Position numbers and translations under genes: made by a program. Below the pieces are notes generated by a model. It did not search any database. It saw only the letters and a list, made by a program, of their open reading frames with translations, and was not told the DNA's origin. From Euonymus europaeus (taxonomy: Eukaryota; Streptophyta; Magnoliopsida; Celastrales; Celastraceae), in the NCBI GenBank assembly GCA_963580455.1, contig OY756962.1, forward strand, positions 12,790,001-12,854,000: 64,000 bases of DNA. Direction: 5' to 3'. Shown here in pieces: positions 1-12,003 of this stretch; positions within the stretch are counted from its first letter, which is position 1; every line of letters begins with the position of its first letter.

Positions 1-3000
1 TCTTCTATGTTAAATTTTATGAGTATAAGCTTCCTAGATTATTTTGATGCTAAAACACCATCTTTCTATGACAAATGGACAAAACCAATAAAGGCCCCTC
101 CATAGAGAGAGTTGAGCAACCTCGGACCATCAAAGTTGCTCGGTGTACACTTTTTATTGTTATTCTATGTCAAATTTTATGAGTATAAACTTCCAAGATT
201 ATTTCGATTCCAAATCGCCCACTTTCTATGAGAAATGGACAAAACCGTTAAAAGCTCCTCCTTGGAGAGAGTTGAGCAACTTCGAATCATCAAAGTTGCT
301 CGATGTACACTTTTTATTGTTCTTCTATGATAAATTTTATGAGTATAAGCTTCCTAGATTATTTCGATGCCAAAAAACGAACTTTTTACGACAAATGGAC
401 AAAACCGTTAAAAGCTCCTCTATAGAGAGAGTTGAGCAACTTCAGACCATCAAAGTTGCTCTGTGTTCACTTTTTATTGTTCTTCTATGTCAAATTTTAC
501 GAGTATAAGCTTCCTAGATTATTTCGATGACAAAACTCCAACTTTCTATGATAAATGGACAAAACAGCTAAAACCTCCTCCATAGAGAGAGTTGAGCAAC
601 TTCGGACCATCAAAGTTCTTCGGTGTACACTTTTTATTGTTCTTCTATGTCAAATTTTATGAGTAGAAGCTCCAAGATTATTTCGATTCCAAAAACACCA
701 ACTTTCTATGGCAAATGGACAAAACCGTTAAAACCTCCTCCATAGAGAAACTCCGGACCATCAAAGTTGCTCGGTGTACACTTTTTATTGTTCTTCTATG
801 TCAAATTTTATGAGTATAAGCTTCCATGATTATTTCGATTCCAAATCACCAACCTTCTATGACAAATAGACAAAACCGTTACAAGCTACTCCATAGAGAG
901 AGTTGAGCAACTTCGGACCATCAAATTTGCTCGATGTACACTTTTTATTGATCTTCTATGTCAAATTTTACGAGTATGATCTTCCAAGATTATTTCAATG
1001 CCAAAACACCAACTTTTTATCACAAATCGACAATACCGTTAAAAGCTCCTACATAGAGAGAGTTGAGCAACTTCGGACCAACAAAGTTCCTCGGGATACA
1101 CTTTTTATTGTTCTTCTTTGTCAAATTTTACGTGTACAAGCTTCCTAGATTATTTCGATTCCAAATCACCAACTTTTTCTCACAAATGGACAAAACCGTT
1201 AAAAGCTCTTCCATAGAGAGAGTTGAGCAATTTCGGACCCTCAAAGTTATCGGGATACACTTTTTATTGTTCTTCTTTGTCAAATTTTATGAGTATAAGC
1301 TTCCTAGATTATTTCGATGCTAAAACACCATCTTTCTATGACAAATGGACAAAACCGATAAAAGCCCCTCCATAGAGAGAGTTGAGCAACCTCGGACCAT
1401 CAAAGTTGCTCGGTGTACACTTTTTATTGTTATTCTATGTCAAATTTTATGAGTATAAACTTCCAAGATTATTTCGATTCCAAATCGCCCACTTTCTATG
1501 AGAAATGGACAAAACAGTTAAAAGCTTCTCCTTGGAGAGAGTTGAGCAACTTCGAACCATCAAAGTTGCTCGATGTACACTTTTTATTGTTCTTCTATAA
1601 TAAATTTTATGAGTATAAGCCTCCTAGATTATTTCGATGCCAAAAAACGAACTTTTTACGACAAATGGACAAAACCGTTAAAAGCTCCTCTATAGAGAGA
1701 GTTGAGCAACTTCAGACCATCAAAGTTGCTCTGTGTTCACCTTTTATTGTTCTTCTATGTCAAATTTTACGAGTATAAGCTTCCTAGATTATTTCGATGA
1801 CAAAACACCAACTTTCTATGACAAATGTACAAAACAACTAAAACCTCCTTCATAGAGAGAGTTGAGCAACTTCGGACCATCCAAGTTCTTCGGTGTACAC
1901 TTTTTATTGTTCTTCTATGTCAAATTTTATGAGTAGAAGCTTCCAAGATTATTTTGATTCCAAAAACACCAACTTTCTATGGCAAATGGACCAAACCGTT
2001 AAAACCTCCTCCATAGAGAAACTTCGGACCATCAAAGTTGCTCGATGTACACTTTTTATTGTTCTTCTATGTCAAATTTTATGAGTATAAGCTTCCACGA
2101 TTATTTCGATTCCAAATCACCAACTTTCTATGACAAATAGACAAAACCGTTACAAGCTACTCCATAGAGAGAGTTGAGCAACTTTAGACCATCAAATTTG
2201 CTCGATGTACACTTTTTATTGATCTTCTATGTCAAATTTTACCAGTATGACCTTCCAAGATTATTTCAAAGCCAAAACGCCAACTTTTTATCACAAATGG
2301 ACAATACCGTTAAAAGCTCCTACATAGAGAGAGTTGAGCAACTTCGGACCAACAAAGTTCCTCGGGATACACTTTTTATTGTTCTTCTTTGTCAAATTTT
2401 ACGAGTATAAGCTTCCTAGATTATTTCGATTCCAAATCACCCACTTTCTATGAGAAATGGACAAAACCGTTAAAAGCTCCTCTATAGAGAGAGTTGAGCA
2501 ACTTCGAACCATGAAAGTTGCTCGATGTACACTTTTTATTGTTCTTCTATGTTAAATTTTATGAGTATAAGCTTCCTAGATTATTTTGATGCTAAAACAC
2601 CATCTTTCTATGACAAATGGATAAAACCAATAAAGGCCCCTCCATAGAGAGAGTTGAGCAACCTCGGACCATCAAAGTTGCTCGGTGTACACTTTTTATT
2701 GTTATTCTATGTCAAATTTTATGAGTATAAACTTCCAAGATTATTTCGATTCCAAATCGCCCACTTTCTATGAGAAATGGACAAAACCGTTAAAAGCTCC
2801 TCCTTGGAGAGAGTTGAGCAACTTCGAATCATCAAAGTTGCTCGATGTACACTTTTTATTGTTCTTCTATGATAAATTTTATGAGTATAAGCTTCCTAGA
2901 TTATTTCGATGCCAAAAAACGAACTTTTTACGACAAATGGACAAAACCGTTAAAAGCTCCTCTATAGAGAGAGTTGAGCAACTTCAGACCATCAAAGTTG

Positions 3001-6000
3001 CTCTGTGTTCACTTTTTATTGTTCTTCTATGTCAAATTTTACGAGTATAAGCTTCCTAGATTATTTCGATGACAAAACTCCAACTTTCTATGATAAATGG
3101 ACAAAACAGCTAAAACCTCCTCCATAGAGAGAGTTGAGCAACTTCGGACCATCAAAGTTCTTCGGTGTACACTTTTTATTGTTCTTCTATGTCAAATTTT
3201 ATGAGTAGAAGCTTCCAAGATTATTTCGATTCCAAAAACACCAACTTTCTATGGCAAATGGACAAAACCGTTAAAACCTCCTCCATAGAGAAACTTCGGA
3301 CCATCAAAGTTGCTCGGTGTACACTTTTTATTGTTCTTCTATGTCAAATTTTATGAGTATAAGCTTCCATGATTATTTCGATTCCAAATCACCAACCTTC
3401 TATGACAAATAGACAAAACCGTTACAAGCTACTCCATAGAGAGAGTTGAGCAACTTCGGACCATCAAATTTGCTCGATGTACACTTTTTATTGATCTTCT
3501 ATGTCAAATTTTACGAGTATGACCTTCCAAGATTATTTCAATGCCAAAACGCCAACTTTTTATCACAAATCGACAATACCGTTAAAAGCTCCTACATAGA
3601 GAGAGTTGAGCAACTTCGGACCAACAAAGTTCCTCGGGATACACTTTTTATTGTTCTTCTTTGTCAAATTTTACGAGTACAAGCTTCCTAGATTATTTCG
3701 ATTCCAAATCACCAACTTTTTCTCACAAATGGACAAAACCGTTAAAAGCTCTTCCATAGAGAGAGTTGAGCAATTTCGGACCCTCAAAGTTATCGGGATA
3801 CACTTTTTATTGTTATTCTTTGTCAAATTTTATGAGTATAAGCTTCCTAGATTATTTCAATGCTAAAACACCATCTTTCTATGACAAATGGACAAAACCG
3901 ATAAAAGCCCCTCCATAGAGAGAGTTGAGCAACCTCGGACCATCAAAGTTGCTCGGTGCACACTTTTTATTGTTATTCTATGTCAAATTTTATGAGTATA
4001 AACTTCCAAGATTATTTCGATTCCAAATCGCCCACTTTCTATGAGAAATGGACAAAACAGTTAAAAGCTTCTCCTTGGAGAGAGTTGAGCAACTTCGAAC
4101 CATCAAAGTTGCTCGATGTACACTTTTTATTGTTCTTCTATAATAAATTTTATGAGTATAAGCCTCCTAGATTATTTCGATGCCAAAAAACGAACTTTTT
4201 ACGACAAATGGACAAAACCGTTAAAAGCTCCTCTATAGAGAGAGTTGAGCAACTTCAGACCATCAAAGTTGCTCTGTGTTCACCTTTTATTGTTCTTCTA
4301 TGTCAAATTTTACGAGTATAAGCTTCCTAGATTATTTCGATGACAAAACACCAACTTTCTATGACAAATGTACAAAACAGCTAAAACCTCCTTCATAGAG
4401 AGAGTTGAGCAACTTCGGACCATCCAAGTTCTTCGGTGTACACTTTTTATTGTTCTTCTATGTCAAATTTTATGAGTAGAAGCTTCCAAGATTATTTTGA
4501 TTCCAAAAACACCAACTTTCTATGGCAAATGGACCAAACCGTTAAAACCTCCTCCATAGAGAAACTTCGGACCATCAAAGTTGCTCGATGTACACTTTTT
4601 ATTGTTCTTCTATGTCAAATTTTATGAGTATAAGCTTCCACGATTATTTCGATTCCAAATCACCAACTTTCTATGACAAATAGACAAAACCGTTACAAGC
4701 TACTCCATAGAGAGAGTTGAGCAACTTTAGACCATCAAATTTGCTCGATGTACACTTTTTATTGATCTTCTATGTCAAATTTTACCAGTATGACCTTCCA
4801 AGATTATTTCAAAGCCAAAACGCCAACTTTTTATCACAAATGGACAATACCGTTAAAAGCTCCTACATAGAGAGAGTTGAGCAACTTCGGACCAACAAAG
4901 TTCCTCGGGATACACTTTTTATTGTTCTTCTTTGTCAAATTTTACGAGTATAAGCTTCCTAGATTATTTCGATTCCAAATCACCCACTTTCTATGAGAAA
5001 TGGACAAAACCGTTAAAAGCTCCTCTATAGAGAGAGTTGAGCAACTTCGAACCATGAAAGTTGCTCGATGTACACTTTTTATTGTTCTTCTATGTTAAAT
5101 TTTATGAGTATAAGCTTCCTAGATTATTTTGATGCTAAAACACCATCTTTCTATGACAAATGGATAAAACCAATAAAGGCCCCTCCATAGAGAGAGTTGA
5201 GCAACCTCGGACCATCAAAGTTGCTCGGTGTACACTTTTTATTGTTATTCTATGTCAAATTTTATGAGTATAAACTTCCAAGATTATTTCGATTCCAAAT
5301 CGCCCACTTTCTATGAGAAATGGACAAAACCGTTAAAAGCTCCTCCTTGGAGAGAGTTGAGCAACTTCGAATCATCAAAGTTGCTCGATGTACACTTTTT
5401 ATTGTTCTTCTATGATAAATTTTATGAGTATAAGCTTCCTAGATTATTTCGATGCCAAAAAACGAACTTTTTACGACAAATGGACAAAACCGTTAAAAGC
5501 TCCTCTATAGAGAGAGTTGAGCAACTTCAGACCATCAAAGTTGCTCTGTGTTCACTTTTTATTGTTCTTCTATGTCAAATTTTACGAGTATAAGCTTCCT
5601 AGATTATTTCGATGACAAAACTCCAACTTTCTATGATAAATGGACAAAACAGCTAAAACCTCCTCCATAGAGAGAGTTGAGCAACTTCGGACCATCAAAG
5701 TTCTTCGGTGTACACTTTTTATTGTTCTTCTATGTCAAATTTTATGAGTAGAAGCTTCCAAGATTATTTCGATTCCAAAAACACCAACTTTCTATGGCAA
5801 ATGGACAAAACCGTTAAAACCTCCTCCATAGAGAAACTTCGGACCATCAAAGTTGCTCGGTGTACACTTTTTATTGTTCTTCTATGTCAAATTTTATGAG
5901 TATAAGCTTCCATGATTATTTCGATTCCAAATCACCAACCTTCTATGACAAATAGACAAAACCGTTACAAGCTACTCCATAGAGAGAGTTGAGCAACTTC

Positions 6001-7450
6001 GGACCATCAAATTTGCTCGATGTACACTTTTTATTGATCTTCTATGTCAAATTTTACGAGTATGACCTTCCAAGATTATTTCAATGCCAAAACGCCAACT
6101 TTTTATCACAAATCGACAATACCGTTAAAAGCTCCTACATAGAGAGAGTTGAGCAACTTCGGACCAACAAAGTTCCTCGGGATACACTTTTTATTGTTCT
6201 TCTTTGTCAAATTTTACGAGTACAAGCTTCCTAGATTATTTCGATTCCAAATCACCAACTTTTTCTCACAAATGGACAAAACCGTTAAAAGCTCTTCCAT
6301 AGAGAGAGTTGAGCAATTTCGGACCCTCAAAGTTATCGGGATACACTTTTTATTGTTATTCTTTGTCAAATTTTATGAGTATAAGCTTCCTAGATTATTT
6401 CAATGCTAAAACACCATCTTTCTATGACAAATGGACAAAACCGATAAAAGCCCCTCCATAGAGAGAGTTGAGCAACCTCGGACCATCAAAGTTGCTCGGT
6501 GCACACTTTTTATTGTTATTCTATGTCAAATTTTATGAGTATAAACTTCCAAGATTATTTCGATTCCAAATCGCCCACTTTCTATGAGAAATGGACAAAA
6601 CAGTTAAAAGCTTCTCCTTGGAGAGAGTTGAGCAACTTCGAACCATCAAAGTTGCTCGATGTACACTTTTTATTGTTCTTCTATAATAAATTTTATGAGT
6701 ATAAGCCTCCTAGATTATTTCGATGCCAAAAAACGAACTTTTTACGACAAATGGACAAAACCGTTAAAAGCTCCTCTATAGAGAGAGTTGAGCAACTTCA
6801 GACCATCAAAGTTGCTCTGTGTTCACCTTTTATTGTTCTTCTATGTCAAATTTTACGAGTATAAGCTTCCTAGATTATTTCGATGACAAAACACCAACTT
6901 TCTATGACAAATGTACAAAACAGCTAAAACCTCCTTCATAGAGAGAGTTGAGCAACTTCGGACCATCCAAGTTCTTCGGTGTACACTTTTTATTGTTCTT
7001 CTATGTCAAATTTTATGAGTAGAAGCTTCCAAGATTATTTTGATTCCAAAAACACCAACTTTCTATGGCAAATGGACCAAACCGTTAAAACCTCCTCCAT
7101 AGAGAAACTTCGGACCAATGTACACTTTTTATTGATCTTCTATGTCAAATTTTACCAGTATGACCTTCCAAGATTATTTCAATGCCAAAACGCCAACTTT
7201 TTATCACAAATGGACAATACCGTTAAAAGCTCCTACATAGAGAGAGTTGAGCAACTTCGGACCAACAAAGTTCCTCGGGATACACTTTTTATTGTTCTTC
7301 TTTGTCAAATTTTACTAGTATAAGCTTCCTAGATTATTTCGATTCCAAATCACCAACTTTTTATCACAAATGGACAAAACCGTTAAAAGCTCTTCCATAG
7401 AGAGAGTTGAGCAATTTCGGACCCTCAAAGTTATCGGGATACACTTTTTA
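1..7450 (+). repeat. Higher-order repeat: 2543-bp 16-mer made of two 1271-bp octamers
   Basis: Equivalent positions recur at 143, 1413, 2685, 3956, 5228 and 6499, steps of 1270-1272 bp. Alternate copies match best (143/2685/5228 and 1413/3956/6499), so the true unit is 16 monomers (about 2543 bp) built from two diverged octamers. The octamer is 9 bp short of 8 x 160 because one monomer carries a 9-bp deletion in CATAGAGAGAGTTGAGCAACTT (seen at about 750, 2018, 3290, 4563, 5834 and 7104). Copies 2 and 3 read as nearly identical; copy 1 differs at scattered sites, for example around 668, 1012, 1130 and 1300. The ordered pattern is broken by a deletion at 7117/7118 and fades by about 7450. Confidence 0.92.
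7117..7118. other. Deletion breakpoint that ends the 16-mer HOR
   Basis: In the other HOR copies, the text after GAAACTTCGGACCA continues with TCAAAGTTGCTCG and a full monomer before reaching ATGTACACTTTTTATTGATC. Here GGACCA is joined directly to ATGTACAC, removing about 173 bp (one monomer plus about 13 bp). Compare with 4566-4760. Confidence 0.8.
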
Positions 7451-9958
7451 TTGTTCTTCTATGTTAAATTTTATGAGTATAAGCTTCCTAGATTATTTCG
7501 ATGCCAAAAAATGAATTTTTTACGAGAAATGGACAAAACCGTTAAAAGCTCCCCCATAGAGAGAGTTGAGTAACTTCGGACCATCACAATTGCTCGGTGT
7601 TCACTTTTTATGGTTCTTCTATGTCAAATTTTACGAGTATAAGCTTCAAAGATTATTTTGATTCCAAATCACCAACTTTCTATGAGAAATGGACAAAACC
7701 GTTAAAAGCTCCTCTATAGAGAGAGTTGAGGAACTTCGGACCATCAAAGTTGCTCGGTGTACACTTTTTATTGTTCTTCTATATCAAATTTTACGAGTAT
7801 AAGCTTCCAAGATTATTTCGATGCCAAAACACCAACTTTTTATCACAAATGGACAAAACCTTTAAAAGCTCCTCCATAGAGAGAGTTAAGCAACTTCGTA
7901 CCAACAAAGTTGCTCGGGATACACTTTTTATTGTTCTTGTATGTCAAATTTTACTAGTATAAGGTTCCTGGATTATTTCGATGTTAAAACACCATTTTTC
8001 TATGACAAATGGACAAAACCGTTAAAAGCCCCTCCATAGAGAGAGTTGAGCAACTTCGGACCATCATAGTTGCCCGGTGTACACTTTTTATTGTTATTCT
8101 ATGTCAAATTTTATGAGTATAAGATTCGAAGATTATTTCGATTCCAAGTCAACAACTTTCTATGAGAAATGGACAAAACCGTTAAAAGCACCTCCATAGA
8201 GAGAGTGGAGCAACTTCGAACCATCAAAGTTGCTCGATGTACACTTTTTATTGTTCTTCTATGTCAAATTTTACTAGTATAAGTTTCCTAGATTATTTCG
8301 ATGTTAAAACACCATTTTTCTATAACAAATGGACAAAACCGTTAAAAGCCCCTCCATAGAGAGAGTTGAGCAACTTCGGACCATCAAAGTTGCCCGGTGT
8401 ACACTTTTTATTGTTATTCTATGTCAAGTTTTATGAGTATAAGCTTCCAAGATTATTTCGATTCCAAATCAACAACTTTCTATGAGAAATGGACAAAACC
8501 GTTAAAAGCACCTCCATAGAGAGATTGGAGCAACTTCGAACCATAAAAGTTGCTCGATGTACACTTTTTATTGTTCTTCTATGTCAAATTTTACTAGTAT
8601 AAGTTTCCTAGATTATTTCGATGTTAAAACACCATTTTTCTATAACAAATGGACAAAACCATTAAAAGCCCCTCCATAGAGAGAGTTGAGCAGTCACACC
8701 ATCAAAGTTGCCCGGTGTACACTTTTTATTGTTATTCTATTTCAAATTTTATGAGTATAAGCTTCCAAGATTATTTCGATTCCAAATCATCAACTTTTTA
8801 TGACAAATGGACAAAACCGTTAAAAGCCCCTCCATAGAGAGAGTTGAGCAACTTCGGACCATCAAAGTTGCTCGGTGTATACTTTTTATTGTTCTTCTAT
8901 GTCAAATTTTATGAGTATAAGCTTCCAAGATTATTTCGATGCCAAAACACCAACTTTTTATCACAAATGGACAAAACCGTTAAAAGCTTCTACATAGAGA
9001 GAGTTGAGTAACTTCGGACCAACAAAGTTCCTCGGGATACAATTTTTATTGTTCTTCTTTGTCAAATTTTACGAGTATATGCTTCCTAGATTATTTCGAT
9101 GCTAAAACACCATCTTTCTATGACAAATGGACAAAACCGTTAAAAGCCCCTCCATAGAGAGAGTTGAGCAACTTCGGACCATCAAAGTTGCTCGGTGTAC
9201 ACTTTTTATTGTTATTCTATGTCAAATTTTATGAGTATAAGTTTCCAAGATTATTTCGATTCAAAATCACCAACTTTCTATGAGAAATGGACAAAACCGT
9301 TAAAAGCTCCTCCATAGAGAGAGTTGAGCAACTTCGAACCATCAAAGTTGCTCGATGTACACTTTTTATTGTTCATCTATGTTAAATTTTATGAGTATAA
9401 GCTTCCTAGATTATTTCGATGCCAAAAAATGAACTTTTTACGACAAATGGACAAAACCGTTAAAATCTCTTCCATAGAGAGAGTTGAGTAACTTCGGACC
9501 ATCACAGTTTCTCGGTGTTCACTTTTTATGGTTCTTCTATGTCAAATTTTACGAGTATAAGCTTCAAAGATTATTTTGATTCCAAATCACCAACTTTCTA
9601 TGAGAAATGGACAAAACCGTTAAAAGCTTCTCCATAGAGAGAGTTGAGTAACTTCAGACCATCAAAGTTGCTCGGTGTACACTTTTTATTGTTCTTCTAT
9701 ATCAAATTTTACGAGTATAAGCTTCCAAGATTATTTCGATGCCAAAACACCAACTTTTTATCCCAAATGGACAAAACCGTTAAAAGCTCCTCCATAGAGA
9801 GAGTTAAGCAACTTCGAACCAACAAAATTGCTCGGGATACACTTTTTATTGTTCTTGTATGTCAAATTTTACTAGTATATGCTTCCTAGATTGTTTCGAT
9901 GTTAAAACACCATTTTTCTATGACAAATGGACAAAACCGTTAAAAGCCCCTCCATAGA

Positions 9959-9962
9959 GAGT
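9959..9962. other. Internal deletion junction in a satellite monomer
   Basis: The text runs CCTCCATAGAGA directly into GTTTACGAGTATAAGC. The usual roughly 85-95 bp between CATAGAGAGAG and TTTTACGAGTATAAGC (including the dyad and the TACACTTTTTATTG stretch) are missing. This gives one short monomer in an otherwise regular run. Confidence 0.8.
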
Positions 9963-10201
9963 TTACGAGTATAAGCTTCCATGATTATTTCGATGCCAAA
10001 ACACCAACTTTTTATCACAAATGGACAAAACCGTTAAAAGGCCCTCCATAGAGAGAGTTGAGCAACTTCGGACCAACAGAGTTGCTCGGGATACACTTTT
10101 TATTGTTCTTCTATGTCGAATTTTACAAGTATAAGCTTCCAAGACTATTTCGATGCCAAAAGACCAACTTTCTATGACAAATGGACAAACCCATTAAAAG
10201 C

Positions 10202-10206
10202 TACTC
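10202..10206 (+). repeat. Target-site duplication, left (TACTC)
   Basis: TACTC lies immediately before the TGATGAGG start of the 5' LTR and again immediately after the 3' LTR at 19274-19278. Joining the flanks across one copy gives a normal satellite monomer of the GCTACTCCATAGACAGAG type found at about 21980, 23410 and 25490. Confidence 0.95.
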
Positions 10207-10654
10207 TGATGAGGATTATTTTCCTCTTCCACTGACAACACGACACGTAGATATAACTGTCGTCAGCTTCATGCTCGGTACCGAGAAGAGGTATGTATAT
10301 TCCTCGGTAATCATCTTCAGAGTGGCAAAAAGCTGTCATGAACTACCTAAACAGGAACTACCTTCACTATAAAAAGGGACAAACCCTCAGGTAAAAAGGG
10401 GAGGATTTTCTGACTAATTACAAGAGCACCGAGCAGTGCACTTCATAGAGTTCTTTTGTGCTAGCATCTGACTTGAGCGTCGGAGCGCCAACGCCAGAGA
10501 ACACTCTCTGGCGGGCTCTAGCTTACGTTTGCTCTTTGTTACAGGATAATTCTATTGTCGGAAGGAAGCTAATCCGAGGAAGGACATCAACAGACGAGAA
10601 AGCTCTTGTTCAAACCTATCCTGATATGTCTTGGACTGATTTGAGACGTCATCA
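10207..10654 (+). repeat. Tat element 5' LTR
   Basis: 448 bp, starting TGATGAGGATTATTTTCC and ending GAGACGTCATCA, so the ends form a 6-bp inverted repeat (TGATGA/TCATCA). Matches 18825-19273 along its whole length. It contains the element's promoter (TATA at 10368) and is followed two bases later by the PBS core. Confidence 0.96.
10368..10376 (+). promoter_or_regulatory. TATA box of the 5' LTR
   Basis: TATAAAAAG in CACTATAAAAAGGGAC, 162 bp into the LTR; the same word is at 18986-18994 in the 3' LTR. It is the best plant-type TATA box in the LTR and would place genomic RNA initiation near 10400. This would make R/U5 about 250 bp. Confidence 0.75.
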
Positions 10655-10657
10655 GAT

Positions 10658-10675
10658 TGGCGCCGTCTGTGGGAA
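10658..10675 (+). other. Primer binding site
   Basis: TGGCGCCGTCTGTGGGAA begins three bases after the LTR end. Its first nine bases (TGGCGCCGT) are complementary to the 3' end ACGGCGCCA of plant tRNA-Asp; the rest does not continue the match. TGGCGCCG-type PBS sequences are common in Tat elements. The tRNA identity is from general knowledge. Confidence 0.75.
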
Positions 10676-10692
10676 CTTTCATAACAAAAATT

Positions 10693-12003
10693 ATGGTTCG
10701 AGCTAGAGCTTTAAGAGAAGAAGAACAACAGGCTGAGGTAGCAAATGAAAATGCCGAGCACCAGCCTCAACCATTGGTGCAAGACCAAATCACCGAACTA
10801 TTGCAACAAATGAATGTCCTCGCGCAATGCCTGGATTTGATCCAAGAACAAGTGCAGGGTCACCAACCAATCCAAAATGAGAGCATTTCTCATGAGACGA
10901 GAAATTACCACTCTCACACGGATGAGTCAAGAAATCCCGGCCTTCCAGGAACCTCGGTAACCATTGCTCGAAGAACTCAACCCACTCATACTTACGAGGG
11001 GGATAGCAAGTTTATCGAGGGGGTAGTGGATCGCAAAATAGCTGCTTTACAAGGCCGTCCCTTCTTGGATACAATGGACTGGGATAGGAACTTAACTCCA
11101 TTGTCGACCGAGGTACAACAAGCTCGGGTACCGACAAGCTTCAAGGTTTCTAGTATGGAAAAGTATAACGGTACAGGGGATCCGCTAGACCATGTTATCG
11201 GCTTTCAAACCATGATGGAGTTTCAGCGGGCCTCTCAGGAAGCTTGCTGCAAAATCTTCCCAGTCTTGCTTGTCGGAGTGGCAAGGCGCTGGTTCAGAGC
11301 TCTGCCGCAAGGCAGCATTCACAGCTTTGACGACCTAACGAACAGGTTCGTCGCTCATTTTGCAAGCTCCAGACCGGTGAAGAAGACCAATGCCACACTG
11401 GTTACCATCAGACAGAAACCCCAGGAGAGTTTGAGAGAATTTGTAACTCAGTTCAACAGTGATTGCTTAGAGATACCGGACCTTCAGCCGATCATAGCCA
11501 TTACAGCCTTCACGACTGGAGTACGACATGTGACGCTGAAACATTCATTGTCGAAAAAGAATCCGAAAAGTATTCCCGAACTGCTCTCAAGAGTTGAAAA
11601 ATACATTACTGCCGAAGAGATGATGGCTGAACCACATGTAACCGAGCAATCCCAAGACAGGTCTTCGCCGAGGAGAAGGTCAGATGCTGGTCGACCAACC
11701 GAGAGGAAAACTAGTGGATTCGGTAGATCATTCACCAGAAGAGATGACCGAGTCAAACTTGAGAGATATGATTCCTATACTCCACTCAATTCTTCTTTGA
11801 AAAGAGTATTGAATGAGATACAGGATCATGACATCGTCAGGTGGCCGGCAAAGATGAGGCCAACTCCGAAAAGGATAGGGAGCGACAAGTATTGTAAATT
11901 CCACCGGGGCCCTGGTCATGACACTGATGAATGTCGCCACCTACTAGCTCGGGGAGAGATAAGCGAGAAAGAGAAGGAACAAAAGAAAATCCAAGAGGTC
12001 TAA
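10693..12003 (+). CDS. gag: Tat element Gag
   Basis: Structural protein that would form the virus-like particle and package element RNA. The first ATG after the PBS (MVRARALREEE) opens a frame of 436 codons. A charged, Gln-rich N-terminal part (about residues 5-60) has coiled-coil character. A retrotransposon Gag domain runs from about 155 (MEKYNGTGDPLDHVIGFQ) to about 310 and includes the ARRWFRALP and FVTQFN-like blocks. A zinc knuckle of C-x2-H-x4-H-x4-C form lies at residues 401-414 (CKFHRGPGHDTDEC). Only a short charged tail follows before a TAA at 12001-12003. The expected downstream linker continues in another frame, so the C-terminus is probably frame-shifted. The Gag body itself looks intact. 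Confidence 0.9.
   Translation: MVRARALREEEQQAEVANENAEHQPQPLVQDQITELLQQMNVLAQCLDLIQEQVQGHQPIQNESISHETRNYHSHTDESRNPGLPGTSVTIARRTQPTHTYEGDSKFIEGVVDRKIAALQGRPFLDTMDWDRNLTPLSTEVQQARVPTSFKVSSMEKYNGTGDPLDHVIGFQTMMEFQRASQEACCKIFPVLLVGVARRWFRALPQGSIHSFDDLTNRFVAHFASSRPVKKTNATLVTIRQKPQESLREFVTQFNSDCLEIPDLQPIIAITAFTTGVRHVTLKHSLSKKNPKSIPELLSRVEKYITAEEMMAEPHVTEQSQDRSSPRRRSDAGRPTERKTSGFGRSFTRRDDRVKLERYDSYTPLNSSLKRVLNEIQDHDIVRWPAKMRPTPKRIGSDKYCKFHRGPGHDTDECRHLLARGEISEKEKEQKKIQEV

Larger units (their letters stand above)
1..10206 (+). repeat. Satellite array, block A (about 160-bp monomer)
   Basis: Head-to-tail tandem repeat with a period of about 160 bp. Landmark words such as TCTATGTCAAATTTTA, AAGCTTCC, GGACAAAACCGTTAAAAGC and CATAGAGAGAGTTGAGCAAC recur every 159-160 bp without interruption, all in one orientation. 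Monomers differ mainly in the roughly 25-bp stretch after ATTATTTCGAT, which defines several monomer types (GATTCCAAATCACC, GATGCCAAAACACC, GATGCTAAAACACC, GATGCCAAAAAACG). Because 160 is not a multiple of three, reading frames rotate from monomer to monomer and produce recurring short open frames of 60-121 codons; I see no evidence that these are genes. The right end is the TACTC duplication flanking the Tat retrotransposon. I do not recognise the satellite family. Confidence 0.97.
7450..10206 (+). repeat. Less ordered satellite monomers at the edge of block A
   Basis: Same monomer family as the rest of block A but without the octamer register. A 320-bp dimer is visible at about 7960, 8281 and 8601: each copy has GATGTTAAAACACCATTTTTC followed by a GATTCCAA-type monomer with AACAACTTTC or a close variant. 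A longer duplication with about 1920-bp spacing links 7570-7990 to 9490-9930; both have the unusual TTCACTTTTTATGGTTC and AAGCTTCAAAGATTATTTTG. The last monomer before the Tat element belongs to the AAGACTATTTCGATGCCAAA type that is also found in block B. Confidence 0.85.

Noticed and set aside
143..508. Recurring open frames of 60-121 codons throughout the satellite, resembling a protein family (MSNFGPSKLL..., HFLLFFYVKFYEYKLPRLF...)
   Set aside because: They follow the 160-bp period, rotate frame because 160 is not divisible by three, overlap one another, and lack any promoter or codon signature. They are by-products of a satellite with few stops in some frames.
1..10206. Direct repeats at regular spacing, CRISPR-like at first glance
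   Set aside because: The whole period is repeated, with no unique spacers, and the unit is 160 bp in a plant-type context.
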